Below, one piece after another: positions 33,305 to 43,293 of a stretch of 64,000 nt of DNA; positions within the stretch are counted from its first letter, which is position 1; each line of letters starts with the position of its first letter. Origin of the DNA: JAITVB01 sp031553805 (GTDB lineage: Bacteria > Bacteroidota > Bacteroidia > Bacteroidales > Rikenellaceae); contig JAVBLC010000003.1 of assembly GCA_031553805.1 (NCBI GenBank), positions 1 through 64,000 on the forward strand, written 5' to 3'. The notes under the pieces are model-generated. The model had not been told where the DNA came from and ran no database searches. It saw only the letters and a list, made by a program, of their open reading frames with translations. The position numbers and the translations under genes are program-made.

Positions 33305-34795
33305 ATGAATATGAAAAAGATATACACACTTCTCGTGTTGTTTTTCCTCACTCTTGGTGCTTCGGCCCAGGATATGGCATATCAGGGGGCGATCAAATGC
33401 ACACCCCGCGTGGAGAAAGCCGGCGACCAACTGAAAATAGTGGTCGACATCAAGTTAGACGACATCCGCCTGCGCAGCCAGCAGATGCTGGTCCTTACCC
33501 CGGTGCTCGAATCGGCCAACGGCGTTGACTCCTACGCCTTTGCCCCGGTCGTTGTGACGGGCCGGGCTCGCCATCGTGCGCTGACCCGTGCCATGGAATA
33601 CGGTACTGTTAGGTTTGATAACAAACCTTATGCCATCGTTGTGCGCAAGAACAACACTTATCAGGCGGTGACCGTTCCAATGACCGTTCCTTATAAGGAG
33701 TGGATGCAGACCGCTTCCTTGATCCTGCTTGAAGACGCCAGCGGTTGCGTGGGTTGCGGCCATATCGGCAATCAATATGCACTGCTGACCCCGCTTTTCC
33801 CGGCTGTCGAACAACCCAAGCCGGTTGTCGCCTCCCCGACGCTTTACCAGCCGACGTACCGCCTGAGCTATATCACTCCGCCGGTCGAACCGGTCAAGGA
33901 ACGCAGCGAAGCATACGTGTGCCGCCTGAATTACGTCGTGGCCCGCTACGAACTGTTGCGTGATTACAAAGACAACGCCCGCATCCTGAATGAGGTCGAC
34001 GGCATCATCACCGAGTTGCAACGGAATCCTGACCTGACGATCACGTCGGCTTCGGTGATCGGTTATGCCTCACCCGAGGGGAATTACAACAGCAACATTA
34101 CCCTGTCCGAAAACCGTGCCCGCGCATTCCTGAACTACCTGCGCGACCGCTATAACTGGAACACCTACAGCATCCACTCCGAAGGCCGCGGCGAAGACTG
34201 GCCGGGCCTGCGCGAAGCCGTGATGAGGGCTTCCTACGTGCCCGACCGCGACCAGGTACTCTCGATCATCGACAACACGATCGACGTTGCTGCGCGCAAA
34301 CAACGCCTTCAGGCGCTTTCGGGCGGCCGCACCTACCGCTGGTTGCTCGACGAACTCTACCCGCCGCTGCGCCGCAACGAGTACCGGGTGGCTTACGTGG
34401 CCCGCGCGTTCAACATCGAAGAGGCTAAGGCCCTCATCCGGACCAAGCCCCACCTGTTGAGCCTGAACGAAATGTTCCTGGTGGCCAATACCTATCCCAA
34501 GGAAAGCGAGAACTACCGGTACATATTCGACGTGGCGGCCCGCCTCTTCCCGCAGGATCCGGTGGCCAACCTCAACGCCGGTGCAGTTGAAATCGAAGCC
34601 GGGCTTTACGACGCGGCGATCCAGCGCCTGAGCAGGCTTTCGACCGCCGAAGCGTGGAATAACCTGGGCGTGGCCTATGTCCACAAAGGCGATCTGGTGA
34701 ATGCCGAAGCCAATTTTCGCCGAGGTGTTGCCGCCGGTTCGATCGACGCCGCCCAGAACCTCACCGAACTTGAACGGGTGAAAGCGAGCAGGTAA
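33305..34795 (+). CDS. DUF3868/OmpA-like fimbrial-locus protein with TPR end
   Basis: A 496-residue protein with a signal peptide (KKIYTLLVLFFLTLGASAQ). An N-terminal DUF3868-type beta domain covers ~25-180 (VEKAGDQLKIVVDIKLDDIRL; paired cysteines in SGCVGCGH). An OmpA-C-like peptidoglycan-binding domain covers ~225-300 (SASVIGYASPEGNYNSNITLSENRA). A helical C-terminus ends in a TPR-like repeat (EAWNNLGVAYVHKGDLVNAEANFRRG). It sits 4 nt after the DUF3575 gene and upstream of the major fimbrilin. This gene order is typical of Bacteroidales Mfa-type loci, where the protein probably connects the outer membrane to the cell wall. Confidence 0.82.
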   Translation: MNMKKIYTLLVLFFLTLGASAQDMAYQGAIKCTPRVEKAGDQLKIVVDIKLDDIRLRSQQMLVLTPVLESANGVDSYAFAPVVVTGRARHRALTRAMEYGTVRFDNKPYAIVVRKNNTYQAVTVPMTVPYKEWMQTASLILLEDASGCVGCGHIGNQYALLTPLFPAVEQPKPVVASPTLYQPTYRLSYITPPVEPVKERSEAYVCRLNYVVARYELLRDYKDNARILNEVDGIITELQRNPDLTITSASVIGYASPEGNYNSNITLSENRARAFLNYLRDRYNWNTYSIHSEGRGEDWPGLREAVMRASYVPDRDQVLSIIDNTIDVAARKQRLQALSGGRTYRWLLDELYPPLRRNEYRVAYVARAFNIEEAKALIRTKPHLLSLNEMFLVANTYPKESENYRYIFDVAARLFPQDPVANLNAGAVEIEAGLYDAAIQRLSRLSTAEAWNNLGVAYVHKGDLVNAEANFRRGVAAGSIDAAQNLTELERVKASR

Positions 34796-34889
34796 CTCCA
34801 GCGCAATCTCGAGAAACAATGATCAAACGACATAACAACCAAAGAAACAACCAAAACCTTTTCACAAATTCTTAATTAACTTTTCTAAC

Positions 34890-36458
34890 ATGAAAAAATT
34901 CAGCAAAATTTTCCTGGCACTCGTTGTGGGTGTAGGGATGACGTTCGCCTCCTGTATGAAGGAGAACACGGGCGGTGACAACCCTGATGGACCGGAAGCC
35001 GGCAACGGTTACGTTTCGTTCAAGATCCGTGCAACGGCTGCCCCCGATTCGAAAGCTCCGGGTGACACCGAAGTGGGCACGGCCAACGAAAACATCATTA
35101 CCAATGCTCTTGTGGTGCTCTACAACCCCACGTCGATGACTGTGAAGTATCAGTTCCCGTACTCGTTCACCAGCAACGGTACCGGTCCGATCACCGGGGG
35201 TTCTGACGTACTTGCAGGTTCGACCAGCGCTTACTTCCAACTCAACGCCCGGGAAGTGACCGAAATCGCTTACAAGCTGGTTGTGATCCTCAACCCGAAT
35301 GCCGCCGTAACGACTGCTACCGAAGTAGGTAAAGCTTACTCGGTATTTGCAGACGTGGCTACGGCAACTGCGGCTGACCTGACCGGTGCTGCCAAGAACA
35401 ACTTCATGATGACCAACTTCCAGGGTTTGGTTGACGTGCCGGTTGCCGCTGTTAAGGCTACCGCCGCTCTTGCCAACGCCGCTCCGGTAGGCGTATGGGT
35501 TGACCGTACGATGGCCAAGGTGGTTGTGGATGGTGCTGCTGCTTCGACCAAAGCTACGATCTCGGGCCAGGTTTGGAAACTCGACGTGCTCAACACGAAG
35601 ATGTACTGGATGCGCCGTCTGGCTAACATGAACGACGGTACCGCTGAAGTTGTTGAACCTTATCCCGCAGCTGTAGGTGCAGCTCTCCCGTCGGTTGACC
35701 GCGGTAAGCTCTATGCTGAAGACCCGAATATGTGGGGCTACAGCCCCGACCTCTACAGCACGAACAACGCTGTCTATGGCGGTGCTTCTCCGCTCGCCTC
35801 GCCGTTCACCAGGGTGGTTAATACTGAAGTGACCAACGCTTGGGCCAGTGCCGAATACTGCCTTGAAAACACGATGCGTGCCGCAGAACAGTTCCTGGAC
35901 GTAACCACCTCGGTGGTCGTGAAGCTGAAATACGCTCCCACCACCTCGAGTGTGGCTTTTGCCCCCGCCGCAGCGAAACCTATCGGCAATACCCCGTACT
36001 TCGTTTACGCTGGTTTCGTATTCCATCCGACTGACCTGGACGCTATTGCAGCTACTGGTCTTGACCTGGTGGCTTACCCGACCCTGGGTGCTCTCCAGGC
36101 CCTTCTCAACACGACTTCGAGCGGCATCGCCGGTTTCACCACTTGGGTAAACTACGCTGCCATGCAATCTGCTTCGAAACTCGTGGCTACCGGCCTGCAG
36201 TTCAACTTCGACGGTATCAACTACTACCGTATTCCGATCCGCCACTACGAAGATTTTTATCAGGGTTCTCCGATGGCTTGGGGCCGTTTTGGTGTTGTGC
36301 GTAACAACGTTTACAAGGTGCACATCAACAACGTAAACAACCCGGGTAACTTTGAGATTCCCGAACCGGACGGTCCGGACGAACCGGGCAACGCTTGGTT
36401 GTCTGTTCAGATCGACATCCTGCGGTGGGTGATCCGCGAACAAGGCGTAGACCTTTAA
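34890..36458 (+). CDS. mfa1: Mfa1-type major fimbrilin (type V pilin)
   Basis: A 522-residue lipoprotein precursor: signal with lipobox FASC (Cys22), then SSxK-like DSKAPGDTE, where a trypsin-like protease could remove the N-terminal strand as in Mfa1/FimA maturation. The two-domain pilin body contains VDRTMAKVVVDG, ENTMRAAEQFLDVTTS and YYRIPIRHYEDF followed by GRFGVVRNNVYKVHI. It ends with a PEPDGPDEPGN linker and the strand LSVQIDILRWVIREQ, proposed to donate into the next subunit. Codons look strongly biased (repeated GCT, ACC, GGT), fitting very high expression. A strong hairpin directly follows, separating it from the minor subunit genes. Confidence 0.88.
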   Translation: MKKFSKIFLALVVGVGMTFASCMKENTGGDNPDGPEAGNGYVSFKIRATAAPDSKAPGDTEVGTANENIITNALVVLYNPTSMTVKYQFPYSFTSNGTGPITGGSDVLAGSTSAYFQLNAREVTEIAYKLVVILNPNAAVTTATEVGKAYSVFADVATATAADLTGAAKNNFMMTNFQGLVDVPVAAVKATAALANAAPVGVWVDRTMAKVVVDGAAASTKATISGQVWKLDVLNTKMYWMRRLANMNDGTAEVVEPYPAAVGAALPSVDRGKLYAEDPNMWGYSPDLYSTNNAVYGGASPLASPFTRVVNTEVTNAWASAEYCLENTMRAAEQFLDVTTSVVVKLKYAPTTSSVAFAPAAAKPIGNTPYFVYAGFVFHPTDLDAIAATGLDLVAYPTLGALQALLNTTSSGIAGFTTWVNYAAMQSASKLVATGLQFNFDGINYYRIPIRHYEDFYQGSPMAWGRFGVVRNNVYKVHINNVNNPGNFEIPEPDGPDEPGNAWLSVQIDILRWVIREQGVDL

Positions 36459-36473
36459 TCACTTAAGTAAGAG

Positions 36474-36520
36474 CGTTTCCGGGGCCCAAAAGGGCAACCC
36501 CGGGCCCCGGAAACGTTTTT
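36474..36520 (+). terminator. Strong hairpin after the major fimbrilin gene
   Basis: A 14-bp perfect GC-rich stem (36474-36487 with 36502-36515) with a 14-nt loop, followed by T5. It lies inside the locus, between the major subunit and the accessory subunits, so it probably lowers transcription of the latter. Confidence 0.88.
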
Positions 36521-36586
36521 CATAACATTTCAACTCCGAATAAAACCGAATACAGCGACAAAAAGGAAACGAAGCGCAACGCAACA

Positions 36587-38401
36587 ATGATGAAAACGAC
36601 GAAAAAGATAGGATGGTTGATTCCGGCGGTTTTGCTGGCAGGGATGCTGATGCTCTCCTGCAACCTGGTTGAGCCCGAGTATAAAGGGGGCAACGAGGGT
36701 GAGGAAACCGATGGAGAAACGGCTATGCTCTGTTTCGGCGTGACGATCAAGGGTGGGATGGCTACCAAAGCGACCGACGACGGCCTTCCGGGCGAATCGA
36801 ATGTGCACAACTTCCGTGTGATCCTTTACGATATGACGGGTGTGGCCCGCTATATCCGGAATTATACTGTCGATCAAGCCCATTCAGATCCTAACCTGTT
36901 GGCGATCAATCCGCCGAGCTACCAGACCGTGGCTTTCCAAGTGGTCAAACGCGATTATATGGCTGTGGTTTTGGTTAACCATATGAACTTCAATCAACCG
37001 CCCGAGGCATATCCCCAACCGAGTTACAATGTCGAATACCGAACCCGTGATGTCGGCCATTCGATGAGTGTGCTCTACACGCCGATCGATTTCAACGGGA
37101 TTCCGGTGGAAGCGAACAGCTGGAAATACTGGGCATTCTTTACCTTGACCGGTTTTACCAATTCGGCACCGCACCATCCCCGGGAATGGAGCGAAGATGC
37201 GGGCTGTTTCTATATGAGCAACGCCGACGGCGCGATACCCGTGACCTCGACAAACCTTTGGGGAACCAAGTCAGAGGCCGAGGCCAACCCGATTTCGATC
37301 AATGTGGAACGTTCCGTAGCCAAGGTTGCAGTGAAGAAAGGGAGCAACTTCTCCATTCTTTCCGGAGCTGAGTTTGATGACAATTCGCTTGTCTGGCGTG
37401 TGGACATTATGAACAAAGTGATGTACCCGCTCCGCCGGCAAACCAATACCGCCCCGTTCTCCGGTAGTGCCCCCGGCCCGAATGAAATGGCCACCACCGA
37501 CCGGGCCCTGCGTTATGCCGTTGACCCCAACTGGGATAACCTGAGCAACCAGCGGAATTCTTCACTGCCGAAAGTCACGTTGTTCGACCGCTACTGGACG
37601 GAGAACGACCTCACGCGGTTCTTTTACAATCCGCAACTTACCTGGTCGCTAGACGGGGTGATCCGCAGTGACAATTTCGAATACACCACCGAAAACACGA
37701 TGGCGGCCGAAGAGCAATACGAGGACGTGACCACGCGTATATTGATCCACTGCAATTTCCGTCCGCCGCTGCTCAGTCCCCGGATCGCTGAGGCCGCCCC
37801 GGGGATCGACAAAGGCATCGAATTGACCGGTGAACTGGCTACCAAAGCGGGAAACGCCCCGGCGACCCGGGCTCCGTATCTGCAGCCTCCCCCTGCAGCC
37901 GGTGTATCGTTTTACACTTATTCCGGCCGTGCGTTCTCGCTGCAGACGATGAACCATTTCTTAAAATATCCGCCGAGCATAGATACTGACACCCATCCTG
38001 AGTTGCAGCCGTTGAAAGATCTATGTATGGATAACACCCAAAACGCTGCCCTTCGGGCTGCCTTCGGTCTTCCCGCTAACGTTTGGGATATCGTAGATGC
38101 GGTGACAGAACCGGCAGAGGCGGGAAGTTACAACGGGGTGAATTTTTACAAGCGGGGAATCTCGTATTACGGTGTGCCCATCCGCCACTTCAACGACATC
38201 CAGAGCCCGGTGCCGATGGGCTATGGCCGCTGGGGGGTAGTGCGCAATAACTATTACATGATGACGATCAACAGCATCTCGTGGCCGGGTAGCCCTACCA
38301 TTCCCGACCCGACGGGGCCGGACGACAAACCGATCCCGGCTATTTCGGTGCAGGTGAGCGTGGTGCCCTGGACGGTCCGCAACCAGGAAATCAAGTGGTA
38401 A
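36587..38401 (+). CDS. Mfa1-family accessory fimbrial subunit A
   Basis: A 604-residue lipoprotein (lipobox LMLSC, Cys25) paralogous to the major fimbrilin. Shared landmarks in order: NVHNFRVILYD, SINVERSVAKVAVKK, ENTMAAEEQYEDVTTRILI, YYGVPIRHFNDIQSPVPMGYGRWGVVRNNYYMM split over the last quarter, the linker PDPTGPDD and the terminal strand ISVQVSVVPWTVRNQE. A possible protease site is TKATDDG near residue 63. It probably makes a minor shaft or tip subunit rather than the main shaft, given its place after the terminator. The gap to the next gene is 25 nt. Confidence 0.82.
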   Translation: MMKTTKKIGWLIPAVLLAGMLMLSCNLVEPEYKGGNEGEETDGETAMLCFGVTIKGGMATKATDDGLPGESNVHNFRVILYDMTGVARYIRNYTVDQAHSDPNLLAINPPSYQTVAFQVVKRDYMAVVLVNHMNFNQPPEAYPQPSYNVEYRTRDVGHSMSVLYTPIDFNGIPVEANSWKYWAFFTLTGFTNSAPHHPREWSEDAGCFYMSNADGAIPVTSTNLWGTKSEAEANPISINVERSVAKVAVKKGSNFSILSGAEFDDNSLVWRVDIMNKVMYPLRRQTNTAPFSGSAPGPNEMATTDRALRYAVDPNWDNLSNQRNSSLPKVTLFDRYWTENDLTRFFYNPQLTWSLDGVIRSDNFEYTTENTMAAEEQYEDVTTRILIHCNFRPPLLSPRIAEAAPGIDKGIELTGELATKAGNAPATRAPYLQPPPAAGVSFYTYSGRAFSLQTMNHFLKYPPSIDTDTHPELQPLKDLCMDNTQNAALRAAFGLPANVWDIVDAVTEPAEAGSYNGVNFYKRGISYYGVPIRHFNDIQSPVPMGYGRWGVVRNNYYMMTINSISWPGSPTIPDPTGPDDKPIPAISVQVSVVPWTVRNQEIKW

Positions 38402-38426
38402 CAGAAACGAAGATTTGACGACAGAG

Positions 38427-40253
38427 ATGAAAAGAGAGTTGAAAATATGGATTCTGATATGCCTTGCAGGGATGCTCCATTCCTGTAACATAACGGAGTC
38501 TTTTCCGGACGGACCTGAGCCCGGTGAAGGCGGTGGCTCCGACACCAAGGCCTATGTCTCTTTTTGTGTGCAGATTGATCCGGAGCTTGAGACCCGTGCG
38601 GACGAAGAGGATGTGGGCATGTCGTGGGAACAGCGTGTAAGGGATATTCGGATCATTTTATACAATACCGACGGCATCGCAAAGTATATCTTCAATTTCA
38701 ACAACATTCCGAGCGACCTCAAACTCCCCGCGCCCGATTACCAGACCTATGGGCTGGAAGTGAAAAAACAGAACTACCGGGTCGTGGTGCAGGTCAACGC
38801 CGCGCGTCCCGACCCGAAAGGGCAGGGGATCGATTTCCTGGCTGAAACGGCCAATGTGGGTCACAGCATCGATGTTTATTCCCAGCCGGTCAATTTCAAG
38901 GACATGGCAATGGGGACTCCGATGCATAGCCGTTCGGGCGATGATTGTTGGCGTTATTTTGCTTTCATGTCCCTGACCGGTACCTACGAGTCTATATATG
39001 TCACCAAGGATAATGGTTACAAAGCCAACGGCGCTACCAGTTTCTTTATGTGCAATGCCGACGGGATTACCCTGTTGCCGGCGTCGGAAGTGCGGGAATC
39101 CGTGACTGCGGCTGAGGCCAACCCGATCACGATCCGGGTGGAACGCGCCGTGGCCAAGGTGGCGATGTTTAAGAGTCCGACGTTGGAGGTGCCCCAGGGT
39201 GTCGTGATAACCGACCTCTTATGGCGGACGGAAAACCAGAATATGTGGGTGTACCCGATGCGTCAACGCACCTATGCGTCTACGGGTAGCATGGAAAAGG
39301 CTTCGGATCCCCAGAGTGTTCGTTATGCCATCGATCCCAATTTCTACTCTCACAGCCGCTTGAGATACACCTATAATGGCCAAACAGTTCCCTACCCAGC
39401 TAGCGAGGAACGCAATAATCCCACCAACCACTTCGAACTGCTCAAGAGGATGCGCTCCACTTATTGCTCGGAAGAGCTCTACCCGGGGATGTTCGGGATG
39501 GATTTCCTATTCTCCCTTACCTGGGCGACCGGTACCACTCATCAGTCCACTCCTACTTCCTCGCGTTCGGATTTTGAGTATGTCATGGAGAACACGATGG
39601 GGGCTAGCGAACAATACGAAGATGTGACCACACGCGTGGTGGCAATCGTGGGCTACAACCCTAATCCGAGTTCGTATTGTCCGGTCAAGGGGCAATCCAG
39701 TATCCGGGGACTGACCCCGACATCGGCTGGATTTGCAGTATCCTATTATACCTATGGCGGGTACACATTTACCCGCCTGGATATGAACTCGATGTTTAAA
39801 GATCATACCCTGGTTCCAGATTTTTTGCCCGGCCTGCGGACACTGCTCGATACCGAAGGCACTAAAATTCTCCAGGACCTGAATTTTACAGGCGTACTTG
39901 CAACTTATACAGATCAAATGGAGCCGGATTTAGGCCCTGCAGTTGGGTATAGTTATAAGGGTTTTTGTTTTTACAAAGATACCAACAACTACTATACGGC
40001 CAAGATCCGTCACTTCGACGATACCCAGAGTCCGTCTCTGATGGGCTACGGCCGCTACGGGGTGGTGCGGAACAATTACTATAAGTTGACGGTAACCAAG
40101 TTCTCGGATTTCGGATCGCCCACTTATCCCGACCCCGAAGGACCGGACGATGACATCGTCGGCCGCATCGCGATCCAGGTCGAAGTGCTGCCTTGGGGTG
40201 TACGCGATAATGACCAGGAACTGGGCGAGAATATTCCCTCGCCCCCCAGATAA
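38427..40253 (+). CDS. Mfa1-family accessory fimbrial subunit B
   Basis: A 608-residue lipoprotein (lipobox MLHSC, Cys20), paralogous to its neighbours. It has ETRADEEDVG near residue 55, a typical Arg site for donor-strand-exposing proteolysis, then RDIRIILYNTDG, TIRVERAVAKVAMFK, ENTMGASEQYEDVTTRVVA and the GYGRYGVVRNNYYKLTV block. It ends with PDPEGPDD and IAIQVEVLPWGVRDNDQE. The start at 38427 is used because it begins a clean lipoprotein signal; a start 12 nt upstream is possible. It is part of the same transcript as the flanking subunits. Confidence 0.82.
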   Translation: MKRELKIWILICLAGMLHSCNITESFPDGPEPGEGGGSDTKAYVSFCVQIDPELETRADEEDVGMSWEQRVRDIRIILYNTDGIAKYIFNFNNIPSDLKLPAPDYQTYGLEVKKQNYRVVVQVNAARPDPKGQGIDFLAETANVGHSIDVYSQPVNFKDMAMGTPMHSRSGDDCWRYFAFMSLTGTYESIYVTKDNGYKANGATSFFMCNADGITLLPASEVRESVTAAEANPITIRVERAVAKVAMFKSPTLEVPQGVVITDLLWRTENQNMWVYPMRQRTYASTGSMEKASDPQSVRYAIDPNFYSHSRLRYTYNGQTVPYPASEERNNPTNHFELLKRMRSTYCSEELYPGMFGMDFLFSLTWATGTTHQSTPTSSRSDFEYVMENTMGASEQYEDVTTRVVAIVGYNPNPSSYCPVKGQSSIRGLTPTSAGFAVSYYTYGGYTFTRLDMNSMFKDHTLVPDFLPGLRTLLDTEGTKILQDLNFTGVLATYTDQMEPDLGPAVGYSYKGFCFYKDTNNYYTAKIRHFDDTQSPSLMGYGRYGVVRNNYYKLTVTKFSDFGSPTYPDPEGPDDDIVGRIAIQVEVLPWGVRDNDQELGENIPSPPR

Positions 40254-40295
40254 AGACCGGAATAAAACAACGAAAGCAAAACGACACAAAAACAG

Positions 40296-41981
40296 ATGAA
40301 ACTGTACCGATACATATTTCTGAGCCTCTTGGCCGGCCTCCTTTTTTCCTGTAACATCGGAGAGAAGTGGGACGATGTCGACGGTCCTGTGCCTGAGCCG
40401 ACGCCCTCGCAGGAGACTGGATTCGTGTCGTTGAAGATCAGTCTTTTGGACGAAACCGGCACCAAAGCCGATTTTGAGGAAAATGCAGGGAAAGCTGCTG
40501 AACAGATGGTTCATTCGGTGCGCGTGGTTTTCTACGAAACATTTGATTATGGCTGTTATGTTACTGAACTTTGGGATATTAACGCCACCAATGTTTCGGG
40601 AGGCTCTCTGTCCACGTTTACCGGTAGCGATGTGGCTACCGACCAACCGGCGACCGCTTCGAGTTTTTATACCGTAGCCCATAAGATGCTCAGAGGGAAT
40701 TACAAGGTGGTGGTAATTATTAATCCCACCAACACCCTCAAAATAATAACCGAGAAATACTATCCTCTTTCGTCGATCGAAGGGTTTGCTTCGGGCCTCA
40801 CTGAAAAATCTTTCACCGGCGAAAACTACACCGAGTTTCTGATGCTTAACGAGCAAGGTCCGGTGCAAATCAATGCAACGCAACATTTTTACAAAAAGGA
40901 GGAGGACGCGAAAGCAAATCCCCTGGTTGTGAGGACGGAGCGTGCTGTGGCCAAGATCGCGTTCGGAGTCTATGGCGCGACGATTACTCCCCTGCCGCTC
41001 AACTCTTCTTTTGAGGAACCCCGTGTTGTCGATCTCGGTTCGTTGATGACGAAAAATTCTGCGGCACCGGATGTGCGTTCATCGCCAATCCCGATGACGG
41101 TCGCTTTTCCCATGGGCTTGAAAGGCATGTTCTGGCAAGTGGATGCTGTTAACTTGAAAAGCTACTGGCTGCGTCGGATGACCACCAAGGGGAACGGCGT
41201 GATGGAGCAATATGGTGATACGGACCGGCAGAATTTCTATGCCGAGGACCCCAATTTCTCCGGTTATGCCAGCTGGACCAATTCTTTCCTTACCTCGGAA
41301 TTCCGGTACGCTACTTTCGATACCGACATCAGTCGTGGCGTTGTGGCCAATACCGATTACAACTGTTGGTCAACGGCTTATGTGCCTGAAAACACGATGG
41401 TAGCCGACGAGCAATACCACAAACTGGCCACCCGCATCATCGTGAAGTGTGTTTTCGAGTCGTCTTACTATAGCGGTGGCGAGATTCATGGCTGGAATGC
41501 GAGTACGGGAACCCACTTCTACTCCTATATTTATACGGCCAGTAACGGGACCAAATACGGCGTGATTATCCCTCTGTCTACGATGCAAAGGTATGTGGAA
41601 GGGTCATTGAGTCCCGGTTCATATCCCGGGCTGAGTGATGCTATTAATGCAGCAAAGGTTCAATATCCTAATTTTTCAACGGTTCCAGGAAATACGCCCG
41701 CTTTCTCGACCAACAACCTGAATTTCTATAAAAGCGGGGTTTGTTACTATACGCTGCCGATCAAGCATTTCGGCCAGCCGGCTCCCAACGGATATGGCAA
41801 GTACGGCGTTGTGAGGAACAATGTCTATCGGGTCGGGATAACTGCGATCAAATGGCCCGGCTCGCCGACCTTCCCGGATTCGACCGGCCAGATCGACACG
41901 AACGATGAAACGGTGGACATGGAAGCCGTCATGAAGATGTCTACATGGGAGAAACAGGATGAGGAAATCACGTTTAACTAA
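40296..41981 (+). CDS. Mfa1-family accessory fimbrial subunit C with altered C-terminal strand
   Basis: A 561-residue lipoprotein (lipobox LFSC, Cys19) of the same paralog series: GTKADFEENAGK protease-site region, VVRTERAVAKIAFGV, ENTMVADEQYHKLATRIIV, YYTLPIKHFGQ and GYGKYGVVRNNVYRVGI. The C-terminus departs from the others: instead of the V-V-W-V-R strand it ends in ETVDMEAVMKMSTWEKQDEEITFN. Since that strand is thought to complement the adjacent subunit, the change may mark a tip or adaptor position. The gap to the next gene is about 20 nt. Confidence 0.8.
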   Translation: MKLYRYIFLSLLAGLLFSCNIGEKWDDVDGPVPEPTPSQETGFVSLKISLLDETGTKADFEENAGKAAEQMVHSVRVVFYETFDYGCYVTELWDINATNVSGGSLSTFTGSDVATDQPATASSFYTVAHKMLRGNYKVVVIINPTNTLKIITEKYYPLSSIEGFASGLTEKSFTGENYTEFLMLNEQGPVQINATQHFYKKEEDAKANPLVVRTERAVAKIAFGVYGATITPLPLNSSFEEPRVVDLGSLMTKNSAAPDVRSSPIPMTVAFPMGLKGMFWQVDAVNLKSYWLRRMTTKGNGVMEQYGDTDRQNFYAEDPNFSGYASWTNSFLTSEFRYATFDTDISRGVVANTDYNCWSTAYVPENTMVADEQYHKLATRIIVKCVFESSYYSGGEIHGWNASTGTHFYSYIYTASNGTKYGVIIPLSTMQRYVEGSLSPGSYPGLSDAINAAKVQYPNFSTVPGNTPAFSTNNLNFYKSGVCYYTLPIKHFGQPAPNGYGKYGVVRNNVYRVGITAIKWPGSPTFPDSTGQIDTNDETVDMEAVMKMSTWEKQDEEITFN

Positions 41982-42002
41982 GATTTACAACTGATGTGTC
42001 CG

Positions 42003-43238
42003 ATGAAAAGATATAAACTGATATCACTGCTTATCCTGGGTCTGGCCCTGCTGAGTTCTTCCTGCGTGAAGGAAGATCTCAAAGAGCCGAATCGGGAAGG
42101 GGAGTTGGTGGATATGTCACTGACGATCCTGATGCAGCAGTTTGATTCATCGGCCGGTATGACGGAAACAAAGTCCGTTACGACCGACGACGGGATTACC
42201 ATCACCTACGGGACCGCCCCGGCGACCCGCCAGACGGCTGAACTCAGCAACGAGAGTTCCATCAACGACCTTTGGGTAGTGCAATGCCTCGACAACACAA
42301 GTTTTCGTGTTTCCTATATCCCCTCGGTGGGGGCCCTTCAGCAGGTTACCCTGAACGGGGTCAATTATTCGGCTTATAAAGTTTCTGTCCCCATGGTCCG
42401 CGTGGACTATGTCTACAGACACGGGGTCGACCCTCCCCAGGTGCTGCTGATTGCCAATACCGCTGACCCGAACCTTTTCGCCGGTGTTTATGCGATGAGC
42501 GACCTTTGGGAGAAGATGGACCGTGTGGTAAACAGCGAAGCGGAAGTCACGGCCAACAACCGGATTGTTATGACCGGGAACTATGTCGGATCTATTCCGC
42601 TCGACTATGACAATCCCTATCCGGAACTTACCCGAAACAGCCTGATGATCGATATGTTCCGCTCTGTCGTGAAGCTCGAGGTGACAGTGAACCCTGTCAG
42701 CACCCTCACCAGTGGCGAGTTTGTAGGTTATCCGCTGACGCTGAATAAAGTGCAGATCGAGAGCGCTTCGCGCTGGATTCCACTGAAGGCCGGGATGAAG
42801 AGTGCGACACGGTATCCGGCCGTATCCTATCGCAGTACGCAGAATTACTCGGATTACTTTATGGATTATCCGGAAGAGAGTTTGACGTTTGGCAATAAAA
42901 TGAATTGGTATCTTGCCCCCAATCGCCGCGGAGTGGGCCCGAATGTCACAACCCAGGCCAAGTCCAGGTTTAACGATCCGAGCTATTTCGAATTGAGCGA
43001 TACATATAATTATTATTCCTATGCGACAAGGATTGTCCTGAAGGGCACACTGGACGGAAAGCCCATCAAGTTCAGGATCTACCCGGGAGGTTCGTATTGG
43101 GATCCAGAGGTCGATGAGACTATGATAAACAGCTATAATCTCACTCCAAATACAGTCTATTCGTTGAACATCACCATTAATGGTGTTTCGCGAAACGATC
43201 AACGGATCGAGTATGAGTTTCCGATGAGATATGAATAG
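42003..43238 (+). CDS. Fimbrial-locus lipoprotein, DUF4906-like
   Basis: A 411-residue lipoprotein (lipobox LSSSC, Cys21). After an acidic start, PATRQTAELSNESSINDLWVVQ resembles the N-terminal part of DUF4906/Mfa-associated proteins, where RxT-x-E-x-x-I-x-D-L-W precedes the first beta domain. It lacks the VERAVAKV and RNNxY blocks of the three upstream paralogs. It probably forms a tip component or accessory of the fimbria. The ATG at 42003 is chosen over 41994 as it gives the standard lipoprotein signal (MKRYKLISLLIL). The family call is tentative. Confidence 0.68.
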   Translation: MKRYKLISLLILGLALLSSSCVKEDLKEPNREGELVDMSLTILMQQFDSSAGMTETKSVTTDDGITITYGTAPATRQTAELSNESSINDLWVVQCLDNTSFRVSYIPSVGALQQVTLNGVNYSAYKVSVPMVRVDYVYRHGVDPPQVLLIANTADPNLFAGVYAMSDLWEKMDRVVNSEAEVTANNRIVMTGNYVGSIPLDYDNPYPELTRNSLMIDMFRSVVKLEVTVNPVSTLTSGEFVGYPLTLNKVQIESASRWIPLKAGMKSATRYPAVSYRSTQNYSDYFMDYPEESLTFGNKMNWYLAPNRRGVGPNVTTQAKSRFNDPSYFELSDTYNYYSYATRIVLKGTLDGKPIKFRIYPGGSYWDPEVDETMINSYNLTPNTVYSLNITINGVSRNDQRIEYEFPMRYE

Positions 43239-43293
43239 GCCGGATGTCATCGGTCAGGACAGAAAAAAGATAAAAAGATAAAAACGACATACA

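Noticed and set aside
34872..36443. 523-residue frame antisense to the major fimbrilin
   Set aside because: Results from strong codon bias of the fimbrilin gene; composition (R, V, H, S) is typical of a shadow frame.
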